Part shown: in pieces, positions 1-5,507 of the stretch
Numbering within the stretch: the stretch's first letter is position 1
Layout of the letters: every line of letters starts with the position of its first letter
From: an uncultured Clostridia bacterium
Lineage (GTDB): Bacteria; Bacillota; Clostridia; Lachnospirales; Lachnospiraceae
NCBI GenBank assembly: GCA_946611595.1
Contig: CAMODY010000118.1
Location: 1 to 5,507, forward strand
Reading direction: 5' to 3'
DNA: 5,507 nucleotides
Program-made: the position numbers and the translations under genes
The notes under the pieces: model-generated
What the model was told of the DNA's origin: nothing
Seen by the model: only the letters and a program-made list of their open reading frames with translations
Databases searched by the model: none

Positions 1-98
1 TGGTACTTGTTGGTTTGGTAATTATTTTTAAAGATCAGATCGTATCGCTGGCAAAGAGTATTTTCTCAAACATCAACAGCCAGGTTAATACGATATAA
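1..98 (+). CDS. Flp1-like pilin, C-terminal end only (partial)
   Basis: The window opens inside a gene whose codons begin at base 3 and end with TAA at 96-98, giving 31 visible residues. These are a hydrophobic stretch (VLVGLVIIF), then a Lys-Asp pair, then an amphipathic tail rich in Ile, Ser and Asn ending in Asn-Thr-Ile. This matches what I know of the Flp1-like pilins of Clostridia: one N-terminal hydrophobic helix followed by a very short polar tail. Such proteins are the main fibre subunit of Tad-type pili, and their leader is cut by a prepilin peptidase. A gene for that enzyme lies at 3177-3611. The leader and cleavage site are upstream of the window and cannot be checked. The stop codon touches the ribosome binding site of the next gene, so the two are co-transcribed. 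The identification relies on a short fragment plus context. Confidence 0.72.
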   Translation, partial: VLVGLVIIFKDQIVSLAKSIFSNINSQVNTI

Positions 99-106
99 AG
101 GTGGAG
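98..106 (+). promoter_or_regulatory. Ribosome binding site of the DUF5702-like gene
   Basis: AAGGTGGAG is a strong Shine-Dalgarno sequence overlapping the last base of the pilin stop codon. It decides the start of the next gene. The in-frame GTG at 101 lies inside this site and so cannot easily be the start, whereas ATG at 119 follows after 12 bases. That spacing is a little long, but no better in-frame start exists nearby. The same nine bases precede the FHA gene at 4183-4191. Confidence 0.7.
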
Positions 107-118
107 CGGCCGGGCAAA

Positions 119-2152
119 ATGTATCTTTCCCATTTAAAACAAAAAAACTCGTATATGAAAAAGTCTGTTGCATGCCTAAAACTAAAATCAAGCATGACTA
201 TCTACATAACTCTAGTGTTGGTCGTAATAATGGCGCTCATCTTCACCCTGATTGAGTCCGGCCGCGTGAGCGCCGTTAATACAAAGCTGCGCAGTATTAC
301 GTACATGGCAGCAGATTCTGTATTTGCGGAATTTGCGCAGCCCCTGTTTGATCAATACGGAGTATTGATGTTATGGGCAGATGAAGACGAATTTATGAAG
401 GCGTTTAACGGATACATTAAAGAGAACCTTGATATGAAGGAAACGGAAGCCGGTAGTGATATGGACCTTTATGGCATGCGCTACGCAGACAGTGCGCTTA
501 CAGAAGTTAAGTGGGTCACTGACGATGGCGGAGAATTGTTTGCAAAGCAGATATATGACTATATGAAAGTCCATGTGATTGAAAGCGCTATGGAGGAGCT
601 CCTTTCCCGAACGGATTTTTTTGAACAGACAGAAAAAGTCAGAGAGGTAATGGGAGCGATTTCCGAATATCAAAGTGAGTTTATAAAGGTTGAAAAGAGT
701 GTTTCGGAATTAAGTGACAAAGTAAATCATATTAAGGATATTTCGGAAAATCCGAAAACGCTTCTGGAAGAAATGCAGCGGGATCTGGATCTTTATCAGA
801 ATGAGGGCGATCAGGAAGCTGCAAAGCGTTTTTCTGAAAACCGAACGGAACTGAAAAAGAGTAATGATGAAATACAAGGGGAACTGTCGTCGGTGCAGGA
901 AAAGACGGAAGAATACTATCAAAATGTGGATGCGGCAAAGGGAGGACTCCTTGCAATGAAAGAAGAATTGGAGCTTTCCAAAGAGGAGTATGCACCGGAA
1001 ATCTATGAGGCGATCCAAAACAAAGTGAGCGAGATTGAAGACACCGGAAGCGAAGAAGGCGAAGGATATCAGACAATAAAAAGTAATGCGGAAACTGCTG
1101 CCGCTTTTCAGCAGACGATAAAGGGATTTGATGCTTTTTTTGAGGCGACAGAAGGCGAAGTCAGTGAAGAAAATGCCGGAACCTATCAGACCCTTACTGG
1201 CCAGGCGCTTGAAAGTATCAAAAGTTTTGATCTGTCGTCATTGAATGCCGGTTCAGTAGAAGCGGAGGCGGAGTCTGCAGATCTTTCCTTTATAGAGAAC
1301 GTGAATCAAAAATATAAAACAGGACTTTTAGATCTTTTAGCAAAAGAGATTTCGGAAAAGCAGATCGATCAAAGCAGCTTTCCTTCTTTGACTAGTAAAG
1401 AAAAAACCACAGAGGAAGAAGGGGATTTTGTGGATAAAACCGTTCAAAAAGCCCTTTTTGCGGAATATAATGTGGAACATTTTGGCTGTTACACGGATAA
1501 AAAAGAAAACACAGCCTTAGACTATGAAGTGGAGTATGTCCTGGGTGGAAAAGATAACGACAGGGATAATTTATCTTCGGTGGCAACAAAACTGGTGCTG
1601 ATACGTAGCGGTGCAAACCTTATAAACCTTTTGTTAGATAGCACGAAACAGGCGGAAATCCGGGAGCTTGCTGCTGCGGTTTCCTTTGGACAAGTTTACA
1701 TTATGAAAATTGCGGAGCTCCTGATCACGACGGTCTGGGCATTAGCGGAAGCAATGCTGGATACAAAAGCTTTGTTTGAAGGAAAGAAGATTCCGCTTAT
1801 GAAACAGCAGGGCGACTGGTTTTTATCGCTGGAGGGGTTAAAAAACTTTACCGGTGATGAAGCGACTGAAAGTGATGAAAAATTCGGACTTGGATATGAG
1901 GACTATCTGAGAGTCCTGCTGCTCCTGGAAAAGAAAGAGAATCAAAGATACAGAACCATGGATATGATACAGGCAAATATGTGTCTGAATGAAAATGCAG
2001 ATTTCAGGATTAAAGACTGCATGGTGAAAGTGAAGGCAGATGTTCAGTATTCTGCGCCAAGCGTATTTGCTGCCCTTCCAATTGTAAGGCGAACAGCACT
2101 GCTTGATACTTCAGGCTATCAGTTTCATTTCACCCAGGAGTATGCATATTAG
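119..2152 (+). CDS. DUF5702-like membrane-anchored Tad locus protein with coiled-coil ectodomain
   Basis: Predicted 677 residues from ATG 119; a longer reading from GTG 101 would begin inside the ribosome binding site. A basic N-terminus (residues 1-23) leads into one transmembrane helix at about 27-46, preceded by Ser-Ser-Met-Thr-Ile-Tyr. Next comes a conserved-looking Leu-Phe-Asp-Gln-Tyr-Gly-Val-Leu segment, as in pilin-like TadE/TadG ectodomains. Residues about 165-340 are very rich in Glu, Lys, Gln and Ser with heptad-like spacing and are probably coiled coil. A block around 468-500 (YEVEYVLGGK, then DNLSSVATKLVLIR and an Asn-containing helix) is the part I associate most with DUF5702. 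It is followed by a semi-hydrophobic stretch at about 517-547. The C-terminus is aromatic (Gln-Glu-Tyr-Ala-Tyr). DUF5702 proteins occur in clostridial Tad loci directly after the Flp pilin, as here, but their function is not established. A large pseudopilin, tip adhesin or TadG analogue is plausible by inference. The frame is intact throughout. Confidence 0.8.
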   Translation: MYLSHLKQKNSYMKKSVACLKLKSSMTIYITLVLVVIMALIFTLIESGRVSAVNTKLRSITYMAADSVFAEFAQPLFDQYGVLMLWADEDEFMKAFNGYIKENLDMKETEAGSDMDLYGMRYADSALTEVKWVTDDGGELFAKQIYDYMKVHVIESAMEELLSRTDFFEQTEKVREVMGAISEYQSEFIKVEKSVSELSDKVNHIKDISENPKTLLEEMQRDLDLYQNEGDQEAAKRFSENRTELKKSNDEIQGELSSVQEKTEEYYQNVDAAKGGLLAMKEELELSKEEYAPEIYEAIQNKVSEIEDTGSEEGEGYQTIKSNAETAAAFQQTIKGFDAFFEATEGEVSEENAGTYQTLTGQALESIKSFDLSSLNAGSVEAEAESADLSFIENVNQKYKTGLLDLLAKEISEKQIDQSSFPSLTSKEKTTEEEGDFVDKTVQKALFAEYNVEHFGCYTDKKENTALDYEVEYVLGGKDNDRDNLSSVATKLVLIRSGANLINLLLDSTKQAEIRELAAAVSFGQVYIMKIAELLITTVWALAEAMLDTKALFEGKKIPLMKQQGDWFLSLEGLKNFTGDEATESDEKFGLGYEDYLRVLLLLEKKENQRYRTMDMIQANMCLNENADFRIKDCMVKVKADVQYSAPSVFAALPIVRRTALLDTSGYQFHFTQEYAY

Positions 2153-2169
2153 CGGATAAGAGGAAGCGC

Positions 2170-2175
2170 GGAGAG
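2170..2175 (+). promoter_or_regulatory. Ribosome binding site of the first TadE-like gene
   Basis: GGAGAG lies nine bases before TTG 2185 and only two bases before the out-of-frame ATG at 2178. The spacing supports the TTG as the start of the TadE-like gene. ATG 2178 reads only five codons before TGA at 2193-2195. A second purine run (AGAGGAAG, 2159-2166) could serve ATG 2178, so the start assignment is not fully settled. Confidence 0.5.
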
Positions 2176-2184
2176 TAATGTCCT

Positions 2185-3177
2185 TTGTTTTTTGAAAACG
2201 ACCAAACAAATATGAAAGAAATAACCAGTTTAAGTCAATATTATCAGGAAGGCATACCCGTAGCCAATAAGGGTCCGGTTTTCAATAAAAGAAGGGCATT
2301 ATTCTCTGCGTCTTCCCCAAGGTGGAAAAAGATCAAAGCAAGCATGACGATAGAAGCTGCCATTGTGCTTCCGCTGTTTTTATTCTTTGTTATCGCCTTT
2401 TCCTATTTTTTGATCATCTTGTCTTTGCAGGCGGATATTCAGCTTCGAATGGAAGAGGCGTCAAGGCAGATCGGTACGCTGGCATATTTTGCGATACACT
2501 CAGAGGGAACTTTAACAAATACTGATGTGGAAGACGTTTCGGAAGAAGATGGCGGGTCAGCAGGGATTTTATCAGTTGGAATTAACTCCCTTTCCATAAA
2601 GGCTCTGATCTTAAAAGACGGATTGGCAGACAAAGTCAATCATTCCCGCATCAAAGGCGGAACTTCGGGAGTCTATGTCTACCACTCTTCTTATGATATG
2701 AAAAGCGGTATCCTGGATATCGTTTTAAATTACACCTATGATATTCCGTTTCTTCCGGATAGCATCGGAGATATTCGTTTCGTCCAAAGAAGCAGGAGCC
2801 ATGTTTGGACGGGTAAAGAATTAAAAGACACTTCGCATAACGGCGGCGAAAGTGAAGGCGAGGGAAGAACTGTTTATGTAACCCCTTACGGCACAGTCTA
2901 TCATTTGTCGACAGAGTGTCACTATTTGGATCTTTCTGTACATGAAGTGAGCGCAGCTGAAGTCGAAGATATTAGAAATAAAGATGGCGGGAAATATTAT
3001 ATGTGCAGTGACTGCTGCAAGAAAGGTCATAGCTACGACAGCGTATATGTTACCGATTACGGAACAAACTGGCATTCAGACCTTCATTGTACCGGCCTTA
3101 AAAGAACCGTTGAAGAGATTGATATTTCCGAGGTTGGAAATATGCATGCCTGCCCGAAATGCGGAGGCGAGCATTAA
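2185..3177 (+). CDS. TadE-like minor pilin with tandem His/Cys C-terminal motifs
   Basis: Predicted 330 residues from TTG 2185; ATG 2212 is an alternative start that would remove nine residues but has no ribosome binding site. The N-terminal 50 residues are polar and become strongly basic (RWKKIKAS). They are followed by SMTIEAAIVLPLF and a transmembrane helix at about 56-80, the hallmark of the TadE-like family (Glu57 sits at +5 if cleavage follows Ala52). The ectodomain from about 81 to 215 looks like a pilin body, with no recognised motif. Residues 230-277 and 287-326 form two related repeats, each with Val-Tyr-Val-Thr, Tyr-Gly-Thr, an aromatic-His pair, His-x4-Cys and a closing Cys-x2-Cys. 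The tail would lie outside the membrane if topology follows the family. TadE-type proteins are minor pilins or pseudopilins needed for Tad pilus assembly. The prepilin peptidase gene overlaps the stop by one base, so the two are probably translationally coupled. Confidence 0.82.
   Translation: MFFENDQTNMKEITSLSQYYQEGIPVANKGPVFNKRRALFSASSPRWKKIKASMTIEAAIVLPLFLFFVIAFSYFLIILSLQADIQLRMEEASRQIGTLAYFAIHSEGTLTNTDVEDVSEEDGGSAGILSVGINSLSIKALILKDGLADKVNHSRIKGGTSGVYVYHSSYDMKSGILDIVLNYTYDIPFLPDSIGDIRFVQRSRSHVWTGKELKDTSHNGGESEGEGRTVYVTPYGTVYHLSTECHYLDLSVHEVSAAEVEDIRNKDGGKYYMCSDCCKKGHSYDSVYVTDYGTNWHSDLHCTGLKRTVEEIDISEVGNMHACPKCGGEH
2872..3162 (+). other. Tandem His-x4-Cys ... Cys-x2-Cys repeat pair encoded in the TadE-like tail
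   Basis: Two copies of one small module lie inside the TadE-like gene: bases 2872-3015 (residues 230-277) and 3043-3162 (residues 287-326). Copy 1 has His240, Cys245, Cys274 and Cys277; copy 2 has His297, Cys302, Cys323 and Cys326. Both open with Val-Tyr-Val-Thr-x-Tyr-Gly-Thr followed by an aromatic residue and His. The first 33 bases of the two copies match at about 24 positions by eye. Copy 1 is longer by eight residues between its second and third ligands, and it has an extra Cys278. The layout fits a four-ligand metal site, probably zinc; paired disulfides are the alternative. Confidence 0.7.
3163..3167 (+). promoter_or_regulatory. Ribosome binding site of the prepilin peptidase gene, inside the upstream coding region
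   Basis: GGAGG within the last codons of the TadE-like gene lies nine bases before ATG 3177. This favours ATG 3177 over the in-frame ATG 3159, which lies before this site and has no good site of its own. Stop and start share one base (TAATG), a common arrangement for translational coupling. Confidence 0.75.
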
Positions 3178-3611
3178 TGGAAATATATCGCATCCTATCA
3201 GAGGTGGTCTTGTTGCTGTTCCTATTTGCTGCGGCGTTCATGGACTTTCGAAGCGGACAGCTATCTCTTTGGTTTTTGCTTGGGGCTATGGCAGCAGGTT
3301 TATTGCTGCGGATTATTGTTGGGAGCATATCTATAAAAAGCTTGCTGCTCGGAATCATCCCCGGAGCCGTTTTGTTCTTAATTGCCCTGCTTACAAAGCA
3401 AGCCATAGGCTATGGCGATTGCCTGTTGCTTGTAGTAACGGGAATCTTTTTGGGGCTTACATTTACAATCCTGCTGTTTTTAATTTCGCTCCTGTTTGCA
3501 GGTGCGGCATCTATCCTGCTTCTGGCCATGAAAAAAAGAAAACGGAAAGAAGCGCTGGCTTTTGCTCCTTTTATCTTAGCCGGCTATGTCGGCGTTTTGC
3601 TCTTGTCATAA
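3177..3611 (+). CDS. tadV: Prepilin peptidase, A24 family (TadV/CpaA type)
   Basis: Predicted 144 residues from ATG 3177, the length of the short TadV/CpaA type that lacks the N-terminal methylase and zinc-binding part of PilD. It is an inner-membrane aspartyl protease that cuts the leader of Flp pilins and TadE/F pseudopilins on the cytoplasmic side. The two catalytic aspartates are visible: Asp23 in MDFRSGQLS, just after the first hydrophobic helix, and Asp81 in the Gly-Tyr-Gly-Asp motif (78-81). The protein is almost entirely hydrophobic, with about five or six membrane segments, a basic loop (KKRKRK) near residue 120, and the Ala-Pro-Phe-Ile-Leu-Ala-Gly-Tyr motif in the last helix that is typical of the family. 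It sits between two genes for likely substrates. Nothing suggests inactivation. Family assignment is firm; the symbol is by analogy. Confidence 0.9.
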   Translation: MEIYRILSEVVLLLFLFAAAFMDFRSGQLSLWFLLGAMAAGLLLRIIVGSISIKSLLLGIIPGAVLFLIALLTKQAIGYGDCLLLVVTGIFLGLTFTILLFLISLLFAGAASILLLAMKKRKRKEALAFAPFILAGYVGVLLLS

Positions 3612-3634
3612 ATAAGCAGATCACTTTTGTTTTT

Positions 3635-3640
3635 AGAGGG
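3635..3640 (+). promoter_or_regulatory. Ribosome binding site of the second TadE-like gene
   Basis: AGAGGG lies seven bases before ATG 3648. It rules out the upstream in-frame TTG at 3627, which precedes the site and would add seven residues. Confidence 0.75.
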
Positions 3641-3647
3641 ACGAGCT

Positions 3648-4133
3648 ATGTTACAGAAGATATATGAAAAGAAATTTCAAAGGATATTTCGCAAGAAACT
3701 AAAAGCAAGTTTTACGATCGAAGCAAGTGTCATTGTTCCACTTGCATTGTTGCTTGTTGCATCTGTAATAACTGTTGTTTTCATGCTTCATGACAGGGTG
3801 ATCTTAAGTACGGTCAGCAGTTATGAAGTCATAGATCATGCAGCGGAGTATAAAGATAATCCGCAGGCAGCAGATGAAATTCTTGCGATGCTTGAAAAAC
3901 GCCTGGTTACTGCCAAAAATGTGCAGTCGCTTGCGGAAGGAAAAGAAGATGGGATGAGTGTTCAGACATCAGCGGATATAGAGGTCCCGCTTGATTTTGT
4001 GCAAATGCTGACAGAAGCGGAAGGCGGAATCGAGGCTTCGGTCAATGTTTCGAACTTAAACCGGAGGGAGCAGCTTGTCCGTTATAAGACGATCTGTGAT
4101 GGACTTTCTGCAATTACGAAGGATGAGGACTAA
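3648..4133 (+). CDS. Second, small TadE-like pseudopilin
   Basis: Predicted 161 residues from ATG 3648. A highly basic N-terminus (residues 1-19, with KKF, RIFRKKLK) leads to Ala20-Ser21-Phe-Thr-Ile-Glu25-Ala-Ser, then a transmembrane helix at about 26-47 containing the TadE-like Val-Ile-Val-Pro-Leu element. Cleavage after Ala20 would place Glu25 at +5, as in type IV pilin-like proteins. The remaining 110 residues are polar and acidic. They include a likely helix (about 55-90), a run resembling a beta strand (Ser-Val-Gln-Thr-Ser-Ala-Asp-Ile-Glu-Val-Pro), and one Cys at 150. No other domain is recognisable. It lies 36 bases after the prepilin peptidase gene with no terminator between them. By context it is a minor pilin or pseudopilin of the same Tad apparatus, perhaps a TadF-like partner of the first TadE-like protein; that pairing is inference. 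Confidence 0.78.
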   Translation: MLQKIYEKKFQRIFRKKLKASFTIEASVIVPLALLLVASVITVVFMLHDRVILSTVSSYEVIDHAAEYKDNPQAADEILAMLEKRLVTAKNVQSLAEGKEDGMSVQTSADIEVPLDFVQMLTEAEGGIEASVNVSNLNRREQLVRYKTICDGLSAITKDED

Positions 4134-4182
4134 AACGATTTGCAACAGAATCCCTCATTACAAAGGATATGGACTGAGATAG

Positions 4183-4191
4183 AAGGTGGAG
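4183..4191 (+). promoter_or_regulatory. Ribosome binding site of the FHA-domain gene
   Basis: AAGGTGGAG lies seven bases before ATG 4199, near-ideal placement. It is identical to the site at 98-106. The rest of the 65-base gap (4134-4198) shows no terminator hairpin and no convincing promoter. Confidence 0.8.
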
Positions 4192-4198
4192 AACAACA

Positions 4199-5491
4199 AT
4201 GAACATTAGTTTTAAAAATAATATCAATCACAGTTATATGGTAATCGAGAAGACAAAAGAATTTTCGGAACACCATTTTCTTGTAAAAATGCTGCTGGAG
4301 AATGAGATTTCAGGTTTATTGAGCGCGGGTTATGAGTGCGTGAACGGGGAATATAATATGCTCTATGATATTTCTTCGAAGCAGGCCTTTTCCAGGCTGT
4401 TTGAGATCAGGAAAATGAGTTTTGAAAATCTTAGGGCTTTTTTGTTTTCTTTAAAAGGTGTGCTCAGGACGCTTAACGAATACCTGATGGACCCCGATAA
4501 TATCATACTCAAACAGGAATGCATTTTTGCAGATCCTTCCGGCTTGCAGTATTCCTTTTGCTACTATCCTTATTATCAGGGAAATCTGCTCTTAGAGCTT
4601 CGGGAACTATTAGAAAAGATGATCTCGATGGTGGACTACGAAGAGGAGAAGGCAGTTCGCTTAATTTATGAACTGCGCGAAAGTTTGCAGGAAGAAAATG
4701 CAACTATTGACAAGCTGTTAAAAGTTTATGAGAAGGTTGGTGGAGAACAGCTTCCGAAGATACAAAAGGTGATTCCGCCGGAAGAGTTTCAGTCTCGCCT
4801 TCTTCCACAAGCGGATGTAGTGTGGCGGGGAAAGCGAAAGGAATCATTTCAGGCCAGGGAAGCAGCTCCGGCTATGCCGGCTGTCCCTTCTCAGAACTGG
4901 CAGGAAGATGGCACTCTTGAGGAAGAAAGTTCCTTTATAGAAAAGCTGAAATACTATTTAAAGGGGCACTCATTTATAGAAATCTTAGAAGATCTGAATA
5001 ATCGGGAACTAATGCAAAAAATCAGGCAGTGCGGCAAACTTGCGGAACTTCCGGAGCCATTTAAGCCAAGTGAGGCGATTTGTCCGAAACCGGCGGCAGA
5101 CTTTGAATATATTAGTTTTTCGGATTTTGATTTCAAAGACAAAATGGCAGAACAAACGACGTATGGCGGAACAGTCTTGTTGGGAACAGAACAGAAAGAG
5201 ATGCATAAATTAGTAGGCCTTAAAGAACAAAAAGAGCAGAGGTTCATTATTCAAAAGTATCCATATACGATTGGGAAGGCAGAAAAAGACAGTGATGCCT
5301 TCTTGGATGAAAAGACCGTCTCAAGAACACATGCCAGGATTTATGAGAAGGAAGGCGGCTATTATATTGAAGATTTAAATTCCATGAACGGAACCTATCT
5401 TAACGAAGAAAGACTGCCTGCCTACACTATGACACCGATCGCAGAAGGCGATATCCTGCGCTTTGCCGAAGCGGAATTTTGTTTTCGTTAA
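4199..5491 (+). CDS. DUF6382-like protein with C-terminal FHA domain
   Basis: Predicted 430 residues, with no signal peptide and no membrane helix, so probably cytoplasmic. Residues 1 to about 175 match my recollection of DUF6382, a family found with FHA domains in clostridial Tad loci. This part includes Met-Asp-Pro-Asp-Asn-Ile-Ile-Leu (97-104) and a Phe-Cys-Tyr-Tyr-Pro motif (120-124). Residues about 190-340 are a variable, Pro- and Glu-rich linker with a helical segment around 245-280. The FHA domain spans about 345-430 and keeps the phosphopeptide-binding signature: Gly359-Lys360 in the Gly-Arg position, Ser375-Arg376-Thr-His378, and Asn394-Ser-Met-Asn397-Gly398-Thr. FHA domains bind phosphothreonine, so the protein probably links the apparatus to Ser/Thr kinase signalling. 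No kinase gene is in the window. It is last in the visible cluster and likely in the same operon. The FHA call is firm, the DUF6382 call good, and the partner unknown. Confidence 0.87.
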   Translation: MNISFKNNINHSYMVIEKTKEFSEHHFLVKMLLENEISGLLSAGYECVNGEYNMLYDISSKQAFSRLFEIRKMSFENLRAFLFSLKGVLRTLNEYLMDPDNIILKQECIFADPSGLQYSFCYYPYYQGNLLLELRELLEKMISMVDYEEEKAVRLIYELRESLQEENATIDKLLKVYEKVGGEQLPKIQKVIPPEEFQSRLLPQADVVWRGKRKESFQAREAAPAMPAVPSQNWQEDGTLEEESSFIEKLKYYLKGHSFIEILEDLNNRELMQKIRQCGKLAELPEPFKPSEAICPKPAADFEYISFSDFDFKDKMAEQTTYGGTVLLGTEQKEMHKLVGLKEQKEQRFIIQKYPYTIGKAEKDSDAFLDEKTVSRTHARIYEKEGGYYIEDLNSMNGTYLNEERLPAYTMTPIAEGDILRFAEAEFCFR

Positions 5492-5507
5492 AGAAAAAGA
5501 TTACTTC

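Noticed and set aside
371..1616. Several minus-strand open frames of 74-114 codons opposite the DUF5702-like gene.
   Set aside because: They are antisense shadows of a Glu/Lys-rich gene, with Phe-, Leu-, His- and Ser-rich products and no plausible start context.
2319..2346. AAGGTGGA ahead of ATG 2344, a possible internal start giving a TadE-like protein that begins at Met-Thr-Ile-Glu.
   Set aside because: The gap of about 17 bases is too long for efficient initiation, and it would remove the basic leader expected before the membrane helix.
2984..3667. A 227-codon open frame on the + strand spanning the end of the TadE-like gene, all of the prepilin peptidase gene and the start of the second TadE-like gene.
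   Set aside because: It has no ribosome binding site or recognisable domain. Its composition looks like an off-frame reading of hydrophobic codons, and three recognisable genes occupy the same DNA in other frames.
4140..4170. TTGCAA followed by GGATAT as a possible promoter before the FHA gene.
   Set aside because: Both boxes match the consensus poorly and the spacing is about 19 bases. An operon read-through explains expression more simply.
4134..4198. Search for a terminator or small RNA in the longest intergenic gap.
   Set aside because: No GC-rich inverted repeat followed by a T run is present. Only the ribosome binding site stands out.
1..5507. CRISPR arrays, insertion sequences, tRNA or rRNA genes and att-like repeats.
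   Set aside because: No regularly spaced direct repeats, terminal inverted repeats, transposase motifs or RNA gene signatures were seen, and coding sequence fills nearly all of the window.

Overview
The window looks like part of a Tad (tight adherence)-type pilus or secretion locus from an anaerobic, low-to-mid GC Firmicute, most likely a Lachnospiraceae-like clostridium. This placement rests on recognising protein families and their order (Flp1-like pilin end, DUF5702-like protein, TadE-like protein, short prepilin peptidase, second TadE-like protein, DUF6382/FHA protein) and on strong Gram-positive Shine-Dalgarno sites. It does not rest on a database search.

Layout: all genes are on the + strand and tightly packed. 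Bases 1-98 hold the last 31 codons of a small Flp1-like pilin. Bases 119-2152 encode a large single-pass membrane-anchored DUF5702-type protein with a long coiled-coil ectodomain. Bases 2185-3177 encode a TadE-like minor pilin with two tandem His/Cys motifs at its C-terminus. Bases 3177-3611 encode a compact TadV/CpaA-type prepilin peptidase whose start codon overlaps the previous stop by one base. Bases 3648-4133 encode a second, small TadE-like protein. Bases 4199-5491 encode a cytoplasmic protein with an N-terminal DUF6382-like region and a C-terminal FHA domain. The longest gap is the 65 bases at 4134-4198. It contains only a strong ribosome binding site, and I see no terminator hairpin anywhere in the window, so the genes read as one operon that started upstream. 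Bases 5492-5507 hold nothing recognisable.

How the genes fit together: the pilin, the DUF5702 protein and the two TadE-like proteins would be the exported, membrane-inserted parts of the fibre or its tip and base. The last three share a Lys-x-Ser-(Met/Phe)-Thr-Ile-(Glu/Tyr) junction just before their transmembrane helix, which resembles a class III prepilin cleavage site. The encoded A24-family peptidase is the obvious processing enzyme. The FHA protein would connect assembly to threonine phosphorylation. The ATPase and platform genes (TadA/B/C) are not in the window and are expected upstream. The least ordinary elements are the duplicated His-x4-Cys ... Cys-x2-Cys tail on the first TadE-like protein and the degenerate kinase-like look of part of the DUF6382 region.
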